Of a stretch of DNA of 57,692 bases, positions 1 through 7,322 are shown piece by piece. A program made the translations under genes and the position numbers. Origin of the DNA: Fimenecus sp052273625 (GTDB lineage: Bacteria; Bacillota; Clostridia; Oscillospirales; Acutalibacteraceae); contig DAVZHW010000011.1 of assembly GCA_052273625.1 (NCBI GenBank), forward strand, positions 1 to 57,692. Reading direction: 5' to 3'. The notes under the pieces were generated by a model. It ran no database searches. It saw only the letters and a list, made by a program, of their open reading frames with translations, and was not told the origin of the DNA. Position 1 is the first letter of the stretch. Every line of letters begins with the position of its first letter.

Positions 1-89
1 CAGCCGTTAGTTATCATATATCATCAACAATCAACGGCGGCAGCAAGCCACCGCCATACACCGTTGGATATCAAATTTTAATTCGTGCG
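1..89. repeat. Composite repeat flank with GCTTGC-centred hairpin
   Basis: Contains a hairpin at 37-57 whose reverse complement is GGCGGTGGCTTGCTGCCGCC, the same module as at 7084-7103 and closely like 57505-57525. The stretch 28-42 (CAACAATCAACGGC) recurs inverted near 57524-57537. The piece at 67-88 (ATATCAAATT, then AATTCGTGC) recurs near 7367-7387. No gene is visible. Confidence 0.7.
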
Positions 90-291
90 TTCAGCCTCCC
101 TCTGACGAGGGAGGTGGGTTGCCGAAAGGCAACTCGGAGGGAGAGATAACGAAAATTTGATTTTTATTGCTTTCTCTCCCTCAGTCATTTTTTGCATAAC
201 AAAAAATGACTGAGGGAGTTTATAAAATCAGCCTTACAATTCCTCCGCCTCACGTTCGTTCGGCACCTCCCTTTACACAAGGGAGGCTGAA
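90..291. mobile_element. MITE-like palindromic element, 202 bp
   Basis: Bounded by perfect 12-bp terminal inverted repeats, TTCAGCCTCCCT at 90-101 and AGGGAGGCTGAA at 280-291. Inside are four perfect hairpins: 95-114 (8-bp stem), 118-133 (GTTGCC-GAAA-GGCAAC), 176-218 (18-bp arms around a 7-nt loop) and 266-286 (8-bp stem). No coding capacity and no clear target-site duplication. The central hairpin is partly repeated at 7412-7446. Mobility by a transposase encoded elsewhere is inference from the terminal inverted repeats; it could instead be a non-mobile extragenic palindrome family. Confidence 0.6.
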
Positions 292-339
292 AATGCGGTT
301 GCACGTAAAAATAACCCTCAAAAAATTGAGGGCTGTTTT

Positions 340-951
340 TCAATCTTTACTTATTACTTTTTTCTGCCAAGATTTTTTACCGCATTTCGGACATTTCATA
401 TAACGGGTTGTGCCAAAATGCATTGCAAAATATACTGAACTGTACTTCGGTACATATTTATTGTGGCAATTTTGACATTCATAATAGCCTGTTTCCGTTT
501 CAATCTTCAATGCAAACGAAACGCCGATTATCAAAAGAACAAATGCCAAAATAAACAACAATATCTGTGCGGTAGTGTTTTTTACTAAAAACGAGGTTAC
601 AAAAAGCAGTATCAAATAAGATATTGTCGAGCCGAAGCCGATTACTTTTTCATACATTAACAACTTTTTGTTTTGAATTTCCTCATTCTTTACCATTTCG
701 AGTAAAGCCTTTTCTGCTTTTTCGTTGTAGTTTTCCACGGATACAACCTCCCCGCAAAGCAAATCATTGATTGTGATTTTCAGTAATTTGCATAATTCGG
801 GCATTAAAGAGGCGTCGGGCAATGATTTTCCTGTTTCCCATTTTGAAACAGCACGGTCGGTTATGCCGAGCTTTTCTGCTAATTGAAGTTGGGTTAAACC
901 CTGTTCTTTTCTTTTGTTTGCAATAAATTTTCCGATTTTGACTTGCTCCAT
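340..951 (-). CDS. XRE-family regulator with two membrane segments and a zinc ribbon
   Basis: A 203-residue protein. Residues about 4-58 form a Cro/C1-type helix-turn-helix (GLTQLQLAEKLGITDRAVSK, then WETGKSLPD), typical of one-component DNA-binding regulators. Two hydrophobic helices follow in the middle, then a C-terminal pair of CxxC motifs (CQNC and CPKC) that would bind one zinc. I start it at the second methionine (951) because the AGAGGTGG ribosome site lies just upstream; the longer form would place that site inside the gene. The architecture suggests a membrane-tethered repressor, with sensing through the membrane or zinc-ribbon part (inference). Its target is unknown; the divergent gene at 1150 is a candidate. 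A relative with the same HTH style sits at 56596-57315. Confidence 0.85.
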   Translation of the reverse strand: MEQVKIGKFIANKRKEQGLTQLQLAEKLGITDRAVSKWETGKSLPDASLMPELCKLLKITINDLLCGEVVSVENYNEKAEKALLEMVKNEEIQNKKLLMYEKVIGFGSTISYLILLFVTSFLVKNTTAQILLFILAFVLLIIGVSFALKIETETGYYECQNCHNKYVPKYSSVYFAMHFGTTRYMKCPKCGKKSWQKKVISKD

Positions 952-1060
952 TTTGTTGCCACCTCTCATTGCTTATTTGCATTTTAGCCGAATTATAATA
1001 TAAAGTCTACAAACTAACGGTTGAGTTGGGGATTGAATTTGATTTTTCGCTCGTTTACAT

Positions 1061-1089
1061 ATTATATCATTGTATAAAGTATTGAGCAA
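1061..1089 (-). promoter_or_regulatory. Sigma-A-type promoter of the XRE gene
   Basis: On the reverse strand TTGCTC and a perfect TATAAT are separated by 17 bases. The predicted transcript has a leader of about 100 bases before the start at 951. A weaker forward candidate (TTGTAG 1098-1103, TAGTAT 1122-1127, spacing 18) could serve the gene at 1150. Confidence 0.6.
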
Positions 1090-1149
1090 CCAAACTTTTG
1101 TAGTGCTTTCGCCTCAATTTATAGTATATAAGTGAAAGGGGGTGAAGCA

Positions 1150-1566
1150 ATGCACAAAAAAAGAGTGCAAAAGCGTGTTTTCAAGATTATAATTCCGGCA
1201 TTGTGCTTAATTTTAATTGTGTCGGTGGCAGTTGTTGGCTTGCAAAACCATAACAAAAAATCAACGGGTTATGCACCGACCGTGTTAATCAGAAACACGC
1301 AATACGTCATTTGCGGAGACGATGGCGAGGCGGAAATTTTGCAAAGCTGCGGTTTACCTGCGAAATTGACCGCTGACCTTGTCGGGAATTTTGTTTCATA
1401 TTTAGAATATGACGGGGAGCAATATTATAAGCTTACCGAAAATGAAACTGAATTTTCAATGTTTGAATATAAGCCTCAACCGAACACGAATGTTTATATT
1501 GTGCGTATTGACGGCAAATACTTTGCTGCTGTTAAATACGACGACGGTTATCACGGTATCAAATAG
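1150..1566 (+). CDS. Membrane-anchored hypothetical protein
   Basis: A 138-residue protein of no family I recognise. A basic N-terminus (MHKKRVQKRVFK) is followed by one hydrophobic helix, residues about 14-32, which would act as a signal anchor; the remaining roughly 100 residues would lie outside the membrane. That part is short, acidic and rich in beta-type residues. The start is the ATG at 1150 because the ribosome site AAAGGGGGTGA ends five bases upstream; the GTG at 1132 would bury it. The gene stands alone between the divergent XRE regulator and a strong terminator, so it may be that regulator's target or partner (inference). Confidence 0.7.
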   Translation: MHKKRVQKRVFKIIIPALCLILIVSVAVVGLQNHNKKSTGYAPTVLIRNTQYVICGDDGEAEILQSCGLPAKLTADLVGNFVSYLEYDGEQYYKLTENETEFSMFEYKPQPNTNVYIVRIDGKYFAAVKYDDGYHGIK

Positions 1567-1577
1567 AATAATACAGC

Positions 1578-1615
1578 AAGAAGCTCTCGTCTTTCATAAG
1601 ACAAGAGCTTCTTTT
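1578..1615 (+). terminator. Intrinsic terminator
   Basis: Stem AAGAAGCTCTCGTCTT paired with AAGACAAGAGCTTCTT around a TCAT-type loop, then TT-rich sequence; 12 bases after the stop of the preceding gene. Confidence 0.85.
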
Positions 1616-1769
1616 ATAATCCCCCTAAATTGAAGGATAGATTTATTTAATGAAACGCCTTTATTATTTTAGAAAGAATACCTGTTGACTGCAAGAAAAG
1701 AATGAACATCATAGCAGGTGCTATATATTTAATCATAACACAATAAAGAGTTTTTCTTCTGAATTTTTC

Positions 1770-2036
1770 GGCGTACTGCCGTACGCCTTCGCATCGCTTC
1801 GCTCTTTAACCACGGACTTTCAAACAGTCCACCGGACTGTTTTCATCGGCAAAGCCGACCGTCCTTGTTCGAATCCCTTGCTGTCTTATCAACAAAAGAA
1901 TATAGGGTACAGCAAACGCTATACCCTATATTCTTGGCGGAGAGCAAGGGACTCGGCTCACTTCGTTCGCCGAAAAGTTTGCTTCGCAAACAATCCTATT
2001 ATAGACTTCTTTTGACAAGACTTTGTCTTGCAAAAG
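1770..2036. repeat. Chain of small perfect hairpins downstream of tRNA-Ser
   Basis: Six short palindromes follow one another: GGCGTAC/GTACGCC at 1770-1787, AAACAGTCC/GGACTGTTT at 1822-1842, TCGGC/GCCGA at 1846-1858, a 13-bp hairpin at 1897-1934, GTTTGC/GCAAAC at 1977-1991 and CAAGAC/GTCTTG at 2016-2030. Several have 3-base loops, and two GCTTCGC cores (1796-1802, 1981-1987) are present. Reading frames crossing this stretch are not credible genes. It looks like stacked repeat insertions or eroded tRNA-linked elements. Confidence 0.6.
1931..1951 (-). pseudogene. Duplicated 3' end of tRNA-Ser
   Basis: These 21 bases are identical to 2109-2129, that is, the last 17 bases of tRNA-Ser including CCA plus four downstream bases. 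Identity stops abruptly at 1952. As with the real tRNA, a terminator-like hairpin (1897-1934) follows directly on the reverse strand. A 16-base inverted copy of the T-arm region (2121-2136) lies at 1867-1882. This is the pattern left by site-specific integration or by partial tRNA duplication. Confidence 0.6.
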
Positions 2037-2073
2037 ATTGTAAGGGTTCGAATCCTATTGGCAATTCACAAAA

Positions 2074-2110
2074 AAATAACGGTACAGTGTTACACACCAT
2101 ACCGTTATTT
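2074..2110 (-). terminator. Terminator of tRNA-Ser
   Basis: On the reverse strand, 11-bp arms (AAATAACGGTA and its complement) close a 15-base loop and run into a stretch of T residues. It lies two bases after the encoded CCA end. Confidence 0.85.
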
Positions 2111-2112
2111 CT

Positions 2113-2205
2113 TGGCGGAGAGCAAGGGATTCGAACCCTCGAAACCGTTTTGGCGGTTTACACGATTTCCAATCGTGCTCCTTCGACCAGCTCGGACAAC
2201 TCTCC
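2113..2205 (-). tRNA. tRNA-Ser(GGA)
   Basis: A 93-base class II tRNA with a long variable arm. The acceptor stem GGAGAGT pairs with GCTCTCC, followed by discriminator G and an encoded CCA. The anticodon loop within CACGATTGGAAATCGTG carries GGA, reading UCC/UCU serine codons. The T-arm GGTTCGAATCC is intact. Confidence 0.97.
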
Positions 2206-2219
2206 GTGTTACCTGTGAT

Positions 2220-2248
2220 ATTATATACGATTGTTCGAAAAAAATCAA
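2220..2248 (-). promoter_or_regulatory. Promoter of tRNA-Ser
   Basis: Reverse strand TTGATT, 17 bases, TATAAT, ending about 15 bases before the mature tRNA 5' end. Confidence 0.7.
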
Positions 2249-2255
2249 GTGTGAA

Positions 2256-2284
2256 TTGCAATGAATAATTTTTTGTTGTATAAT
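2256..2284 (+). promoter_or_regulatory. Promoter of the 2338-5616 gene group
   Basis: TTGCAA, 17 bases, TATAAT; divergent from the tRNA-Ser promoter and about 50 bases before the start of the lipoprotein gene. Confidence 0.7.
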
Positions 2285-2337
2285 ATCTAAAAACAAGTGT
2301 AGATTTAATAGTTTGTGCTTAAAATATCGGAGTTAAT

Positions 2338-3927
2338 ATGTTTAAGAAATCTGTTTGTGTTATCATTTCTTTGATTTTAATAATGCTGTCGTTCTGCGGT
2401 TGCTTCGGCAGGGGAAAGGCGAACAAATCGTTTGCTGTGCCGATTATCGGCGAGCCCACAAGCCTTGATCCGCAAATTGCAAAGACCGACAGCGAAAAAA
2501 TGATAGTCCTCAACTGCTATGAGGGACTTTTCAGAATAAATAAGGACGGAGCAATCGAAAACGGCGTTTGCGAGAGCTATACCGTGTCCGACGACGGCTT
2601 GCGTTACACTTTTAAGCTTCGACAGGACGCACAATGGGCACTTTTCTCGGGGCACAAAAACGTTTTGGGGGAGAATTACGCCGATACATTTGATATAAAC
2701 GTTTATGCCGAGGATTTTTCGTTTGCTTTTGACAGAATTTTTGACCCTTCCATAAATTCGCCCTATTCCGCACTCTTTTCGTCCATAGCCTCTTACAGCG
2801 CAGACGATAAATACACGTTTTCAATTACTCTTAATTCAAAGGACGATAATCTGCTTTACAATCTTGCTTGTGCAGGTGCTGTTCCGTGCGATAGGGAATT
2901 TTATGAGCTTACGGGTGGAAAATACGGACTTGATGCCAAGTATTCGCTTTGTAACGGTCCTTTCAATGTAGGTAAATGGATTGACGGCACATCTATCAGA
3001 ATTGACCGCAACAATGAATACAGCGGCGAAAACAAGGTAATGCCCTCGTCTGTAACCTTCTATGTGAACACAAGCCGTGATGCCGTTGCGGATAAAATGA
3101 ACAATGGTATTTATGACGTTGCGTATCTAAACAATCTCAACTATTCACGCATTACGGATAAATCGAGCTTTAATACACAGAGCGTTGAAAACACGGTTTA
3201 TTCGTTTATATTAAATCAGTCCGACAAATATCTCGGAAATAAAAACATCAGACTTGCCCTCGCATATTCTGCCGATTTGTCGCTTGCAGGCACAATTTCC
3301 GAGGATATTAAGCCTGCCGTAAGCTTTGTTCCCCCGTATTGCAAGGTCGGCACAACGCAATATACACCGTCGGATGCGACGGGCTCTGTATATACCTTTA
3401 ATTCGACAAAGGCGAAGCAGTATTTTGAGCAGGGCTTGCTTGAAATAGACTCATCAAGCGTTGAGCTTGAAATTAAATGCACCGAGGAATACGAAACCTT
3501 TGTTAAGCAAATCGTTCAGGTTTGGCAAAAAACTTTGGGTGTAAAATTCGCCGTTACCGTAAGCGTGGCAGCAGGCGACGAGCTTGATTCAACGGTTGCT
3601 TCGGGAAATTATTCTGCTGTTTTTTATCCGTTTACCGCAAACACCGTTAATGCAAACGAATTCCTTGAGAGCTTCAGCAACAACTCAAAGCTGAATTATA
3701 AATCGGATCGCTTTGAAGCCGCTTTACAGCAGGTCAGAGCTTCCTCAGGGGATAATTCTCAGCTTTTGGCAAGCTGCAAAAATGCAGAAAGCGTTTTAAT
3801 CGACGAAGCGGTTATGCTTCCCGTTATATATGAATACAGTTATTTTATTCAAAGTAAGGGCGTCAGCGGAATATATTTCTATCCGACAGGGGATATAATG
3901 TATTTTATCAATGCGGTGAAGAAGTAA
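2338..3927 (+). CDS. Peptide/nickel-type ABC transporter solute-binding lipoprotein
   Basis: A 529-residue protein of the family 5 extracellular solute-binding proteins (OppA/DppA type), which capture peptides or related solutes outside the cell and hand them to an ABC permease. The N-terminus is a lipoprotein signal: basic MFKKS, hydrophobic core, and a lipobox-like FCGC with the lipidated cysteine near residue 22. The family's N-terminal pattern GEPTSLDPQIA begins near residue 38, and the length fits the family. No permease or ATPase gene is near, so it is an orphan that may serve a transporter encoded elsewhere or act as a receptor (inference). It starts a probable three-gene unit with the VanZ-like and DUF1015 genes, two bases upstream of the former. 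Confidence 0.88.
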   Translation: MFKKSVCVIISLILIMLSFCGCFGRGKANKSFAVPIIGEPTSLDPQIAKTDSEKMIVLNCYEGLFRINKDGAIENGVCESYTVSDDGLRYTFKLRQDAQWALFSGHKNVLGENYADTFDINVYAEDFSFAFDRIFDPSINSPYSALFSSIASYSADDKYTFSITLNSKDDNLLYNLACAGAVPCDREFYELTGGKYGLDAKYSLCNGPFNVGKWIDGTSIRIDRNNEYSGENKVMPSSVTFYVNTSRDAVADKMNNGIYDVAYLNNLNYSRITDKSSFNTQSVENTVYSFILNQSDKYLGNKNIRLALAYSADLSLAGTISEDIKPAVSFVPPYCKVGTTQYTPSDATGSVYTFNSTKAKQYFEQGLLEIDSSSVELEIKCTEEYETFVKQIVQVWQKTLGVKFAVTVSVAAGDELDSTVASGNYSAVFYPFTANTVNANEFLESFSNNSKLNYKSDRFEAALQQVRASSGDNSQLLASCKNAESVLIDEAVMLPVIYEYSYFIQSKGVSGIYFYPTGDIMYFINAVKK

Positions 3928-3928
3928 A

Positions 3929-4387
3929 ATGAGTAATAAAAGAAAATTTCTTATAGTGCTTTCGTGGATATTGGTTGTCGCTTGTATGATAACTATCTTT
4001 ATGCTATCGGCTCAACCTGCCGTGAAATCTTCGGAGTCGTCCGATTCCTGCATAAAATGGTTATACGACCTGTTCGGAATAAGAGTAAGCTCGCACTTTA
4101 TACGGAAAACGGCGCACGCATTGGAATTTTGCGGTCTGTGTCTGCTGTTCAATTTAGCCTTTGGCGCAACGACCTTGAAATTTAAGCCGCTTATATCCTT
4201 TATATTGACCGTTATATATGCTGTGTCAGATGAAATTCATCAGATTTTCGTTGACGGCAGAGCATGTATGTTTAAGGACGTCCTTATTGACTCGGGCGGT
4301 GCTGCCGTGTGCATTATTGTTTTGTCAATCGTTTATTTAATATATAAAAAACACTGTGGAAAAAGAGGAAAAGTATGTCAGTTTTAA
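3929..4387 (+). CDS. VanZ-like membrane protein
   Basis: A 152-residue integral membrane protein with about four hydrophobic helices. The family signature is visible: RKTAHALEF near residue 60, then DEIHQIFVDGRACMFKDVLI near residue 100 with the conserved aspartate and glycine of the last helix. VanZ gives low-level teicoplanin resistance in enterococci; the chromosomal relatives common in Firmicutes are uncharacterised, so I assign no resistance role. It begins two bases after the lipoprotein gene and overlaps the next gene by 13 bases, indicating co-transcription. Confidence 0.85.
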   Translation: MSNKRKFLIVLSWILVVACMITIFMLSAQPAVKSSESSDSCIKWLYDLFGIRVSSHFIRKTAHALEFCGLCLLFNLAFGATTLKFKPLISFILTVIYAVSDEIHQIFVDGRACMFKDVLIDSGGAAVCIIVLSIVYLIYKKHCGKRGKVCQF

Positions 4388-5616
4388 GACCTTTCAAAGC
4401 AATCAGGCCGAAAAAAGAGTACGCAAGCAGGGTAGCCGCTTTGCCTTACGACGTTATGAATTCCGAAGAGGCTCGGGAGATGGTTAAGGGAAATCCTTAT
4501 TCCTTTCTCCATGTCGATAAGGCGGAGATAGACTTGCCGAAAGACACCTATATTTACAGCGAAGAAGTTTATAACAAAGCTAAAGAAAACCTTTCTTCGC
4601 TCGTATCGGACGGCGTTCTTCAGCAGGACGAAAAGCCTTGCATTTACATCTATGAGCAGACAAGAGAAGGTAAGGTGCAAACGGGTATTGTCGGCTGTGC
4701 TTCTATTGATGATTATATGAACAACGTAATCAAAAAGCATGAGCTTACAAGAGCCGATAAAGAGGCGGACAGAATTCACCACGTTGACACTCTTGACGCA
4801 AATACAGGTCCCATTTTCTTGGCTCATCGCAAAAATGATATACTCAAGGAAATCATTGCCGCTTGGAAAGAGTATCACGAAGCGGAATATGATTTTGTTT
4901 CTGACGGAGTTCGTCAAGAGATATGGGTAATTGACGACGATAATGTTATCAACAGAATAACCGAAGAATTTTCCAATATTCCGTCTTTGTATATTGCAGA
5001 CGGACACCACAGAGCCGCTTCCGCCGTTAAGGTCGGACTTAAAAGACGTGAAGCAAATCCAAATTACACAGGCGATGAAGAATTTAATTTCTTCCTCTGC
5101 GTTGTGTTCTGTGCGGACGACCTTGCGATTATGGATTACAACAGGGTAATTGCAGACCTCAACGGTAATACAAAAGACGAGTTTATAAATAAAATTTCCG
5201 ATAAGTTTGAGGTCGAGAAGGTCGGTAATTCTGCTTACAAGCCCGAAAAACGCCACACCTTCGGTATGTACCTTGAAAATGAGTGGTATTGCCTTAAAGC
5301 GAAGGACGGAACATTTGACGAAAAAGATCCTGTAAAGAGCCTTGATGTTTCGATTTTGCAGAATAATCTAATATCTCCCATTCTTGGAATTGACGACCCG
5401 AGAACCGATAAGCGAATTGACTTTGTCGGCGGAATAAGAGGGCTTGGCGAGCTTGAAAGACGTGCCGACAGCGATATGAAGCTTGCCTTTTCAATGTATC
5501 CGACCACACTTGACGAGCTTATGGCGATTGCGGACGCAGGGCTTATTATGCCTCCTAAATCGACTTGGTTTGAGCCGAAATTGTTAAGCGGTTTATTTAT
5601 TCACGAATTGCATTGA
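4375..5616 (+). CDS. DUF1015 family protein
   Basis: A 413-residue soluble protein that matches DUF1015 over its whole length. Conserved features include the N-terminal PFKAIRPKKEYASRVAALPY, the following DVMNSEEAR stretch and the motif YIADGHHRAASA near residues 206-217, likely an active or ligand site. The family is known to occur beside serine-biosynthesis genes (serA/serC) in other anaerobes, which has prompted suggestions of a role in serine metabolism; no such neighbours occur here. It overlaps the VanZ-like gene by 13 bases and uses the AGAGGAAAAGT region inside that gene as its ribosome site. The biochemical function is not established from this sequence. Confidence 0.85.
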   Translation: MSVLRPFKAIRPKKEYASRVAALPYDVMNSEEAREMVKGNPYSFLHVDKAEIDLPKDTYIYSEEVYNKAKENLSSLVSDGVLQQDEKPCIYIYEQTREGKVQTGIVGCASIDDYMNNVIKKHELTRADKEADRIHHVDTLDANTGPIFLAHRKNDILKEIIAAWKEYHEAEYDFVSDGVRQEIWVIDDDNVINRITEEFSNIPSLYIADGHHRAASAVKVGLKRREANPNYTGDEEFNFFLCVVFCADDLAIMDYNRVIADLNGNTKDEFINKISDKFEVEKVGNSAYKPEKRHTFGMYLENEWYCLKAKDGTFDEKDPVKSLDVSILQNNLISPILGIDDPRTDKRIDFVGGIRGLGELERRADSDMKLAFSMYPTTLDELMAIADAGLIMPPKSTWFEPKLLSGLFIHELH

Positions 5617-5641
5617 AAAAATAATCGGTATAGTGTATAAT
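5613..5641 (+). promoter_or_regulatory. Promoter of ychF
   Basis: TTGAAA, 17 bases, perfect TATAAT, about 37 bases before the ychF start; the -35 element overlaps the stop of the upstream gene. Confidence 0.7.
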
Positions 5642-5677
5642 ACTTTGAGCTAAAAACAAAATAAAGGAATGAAATAA

Positions 5678-6772
5678 ATGAAATTAGGAATAGTAGGCTT
5701 GCCGAATGTCGGTAAAAGCACACTTTTTAACGCTATAACAAACGCAGGTGCGCAGTCGGCAAACTATGCTTTCTGCACAATTGAGCCCAATGTCGGCGTT
5801 GTTGATGTTCCGGATTACAGACTTGATAAATTGGCTGAGATGTATTCTCCCGACAAGGTAACTCCCGCTTCAATTGAATTTGTTGATATTGCAGGACTTG
5901 TAAAGGGTGCGTCAAAGGGCGAGGGACTCGGAAATAAGTTCCTTTCGCATATCCGTGAGGTCGACGCAATCGTTCACGTTGTAAGATGCTTTGAAAACGA
6001 CGATATAATTCACGTTGAGGGCTCGATAGACCCTACAAGAGACATTGAAACCATAAACCTTGAATTGCTTTTGTCGGACGCTGAAATTCTTGACAGAAGA
6101 ATTGCAAAGGCTGAAAAAGAGCTTAAAGGCGATAAATCACTTCAAAAAGAAGTTGATTTTCTTCACAGACTTAAATCTGAACTTGACAGCGGTGTAAATG
6201 CAAGAGCTGTTGAGGCTGACGAGGAAGAGGCTGAAATACTTTCGGGTATCGGCTTGCTTTCGGCAAAGCCTGTTATCTACGCTTGTAATATGAGTGAGGA
6301 CGATTTTAAGAACAATATTGAAACTAATGCTCGCTATAACGCAGTCAGAGAGCTTGCGGCAAAAGAGGGAGCGGAGGTGCTTCCGATTTGCGCAGAGCTT
6401 GAGGCTGAAATTTCTTCACTCGATAAGGAAGAAAAGGAAATGTTTCTCTCGGATATCGGCGTAGATAAGGGCGGGCTTGACCTCTTAATTCAGCGTTCTT
6501 ACGATTTACTCGGTCTTATGTCTTTCCTCACGGCAGGCAAGCCCGAGGTTAGAGCGTGGACTATAAAGAAAGGCACGAAAGCACCTAAGGCGGCAGGAAA
6601 AATTCACTCCGATATTGAGAGAGGCTTTATTCGTGCCGAGGTTGTTTCGTTTGACGACCTTATGGCTCTCGGCTCAATGCAGGCGGCAAAGGAAAACGGC
6701 AAAATTCGTTCCGAGGGTAAGGATTATATTATGCAAGACGGCGATATTGTACTATTCCGATTTAACGTTTGA
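5678..6772 (+). CDS. ychF: Ribosome-associated ATPase YchF/OLA1
   Basis: A 364-residue P-loop protein of the Obg-related YchF family, the usual length. Residues 6-16 hold the G1 loop GLPNVGKSTLF. The G3 region shows DIAGLVKGASKGEGLGNKFL. The position of the GTPase NKxD motif reads NMSE, the known change that makes this family prefer ATP over GTP. A TGS domain forms the C-terminus (KGTKAPKAAG to the end). The protein binds ribosomes and is linked to stress and translation control in other bacteria. It has its own promoter and is followed by a GC-rich hairpin without a T tract (about 6785-6810), so the tRNA-Arg just downstream may be read through from it. Confidence 0.97.
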   Translation: MKLGIVGLPNVGKSTLFNAITNAGAQSANYAFCTIEPNVGVVDVPDYRLDKLAEMYSPDKVTPASIEFVDIAGLVKGASKGEGLGNKFLSHIREVDAIVHVVRCFENDDIIHVEGSIDPTRDIETINLELLLSDAEILDRRIAKAEKELKGDKSLQKEVDFLHRLKSELDSGVNARAVEADEEEAEILSGIGLLSAKPVIYACNMSEDDFKNNIETNARYNAVRELAAKEGAEVLPICAELEAEISSLDKEEKEMFLSDIGVDKGGLDLLIQRSYDLLGLMSFLTAGKPEVRAWTIKKGTKAPKAAGKIHSDIERGFIRAEVVSFDDLMALGSMQAAKENGKIRSEGKDYIMQDGDIVLFRFNV

Positions 6773-6828
6773 TTGCTATTTTGCGGGGCGGCGGTTTTCT
6801 ACCGTCCCCCTGCAACAATTCTAAATAT

Positions 6829-6905
6829 GCGCCCGTAGCTCAGTTGGATAGAGCGTCAGACTCCGACTCTGAAGGCCGCTGGTTCGACTCCAGTCGGGTG
6901 CGCCA
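6829..6905 (+). tRNA. tRNA-Arg(CCG)
   Basis: A 77-base tRNA. The acceptor stem GCGCCCG pairs with CGGGTGC, then discriminator G and encoded CCA. Anticodon stem-loop TCAGA-CTCCGAC-TCTGA carries CCG, reading CGG arginine codons. The T-arm GGTTCGACTCC is intact. Confidence 0.96.
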
Positions 6906-6943
6906 AAAACAACCAATCGCTTTTGCGGTTGGTTGTTTTTTAT
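6905..6943 (+). terminator. Terminator of tRNA-Arg
   Basis: AAAAACAACCAATCGC pairs with GCGGTTGGTTGTTTTT (one wobble) around TTTT, then further T residues; it starts directly at the CCA end. Confidence 0.9.
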
Positions 6944-6984
6944 TAAAAAAGGGTGGATGAGAACCACAAGTATATAAATCGGAG

Positions 6985-7019
6985 GTTTGCGAAGCAAACG
7001 AACGCCGAGCGAAGCGAGG
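6985..7019. repeat. GCGAAGC mini-hairpin repeat after tRNA-Arg
   Basis: GTTTGCGAAGCAAAC at 6985-6999 is a perfect 6-bp stem with a GAA loop, followed by a second GCGAAGC core at 7009-7015. The first palindrome is also found, in inverse orientation, at 1977-1991 next to tRNA-Ser. Confidence 0.6.
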
Positions 7020-7079
7020 TATATCACTAAAAAAATGAAAATACTGTTGCCTGTTAATGTGAAATTAACATCCAACAGT

Positions 7080-7246
7080 GTAGGGCGGTGGCTTGCTGCC
7101 GCCGAACGAATTAGCAAATATATTACTGCTTTCGGCTGTTATCAAATTTGAAAAATACATTAAACCGTAGGGACAGGGCTTGCCCCTGTCCGCAAAAAAA
7201 TTCATATAAATCAAATTCACGGACAACCGCAAGGGTTGTCCCTACG
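7080..7246. repeat. GTAG-headed (REP-like) hairpin cluster
   Basis: Three elements share the form GTAG followed by a hairpin centred on GCTTGC or its complement. They are 7080-7103 (+, GGCGGTGG stem), 7167-7191 (+, GGACAGGG stem) and 7220-7246 (-, GGACAACC stem). The last two face each other about 30 bases apart, as in bacterial interspersed mosaic elements. Relatives occur at 37-57, 57407-57432, 57501-57525 and 57589-57610. The GTAG head plus hairpin is the hallmark of REP sequences moved by RAYT transposases; no such gene is in the window. Confidence 0.7.
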
Positions 7247-7322
7247 TATGTGCGAATATTTTAATATCATATCAGCCAAAAATTGTCATAAATCAGCGAC
7301 AATCTAACGGTGGCAGCAAGCC

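Noticed and set aside
1750..2205. Integrated prophage or genomic island at tRNA-Ser
   Set aside because: Only short duplicated tRNA pieces are seen; there is no integrase or other element gene, so I report only a scar.
1865..2264. Overlapping frames across the tRNA-Ser region
   Set aside because: They cross tRNA, terminators and palindromes; the translations follow repeated tRNA sequence, not a protein.
3929..4387. Glycopeptide resistance determinant
   Set aside because: VanZ-like proteins are widespread chromosomal genes, and no vanHAX or vanRS genes accompany it.
4384..5256. Long open frame on the reverse strand (290 codons) inside the DUF1015 gene
   Set aside because: Antisense shadow of a well-matched family protein; no ribosome site and low-complexity hydrophobic translation.
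7080..7246. CRISPR array
   Set aside because: Hairpin repeats are unequal, unevenly spaced and in both orientations; no cas genes.
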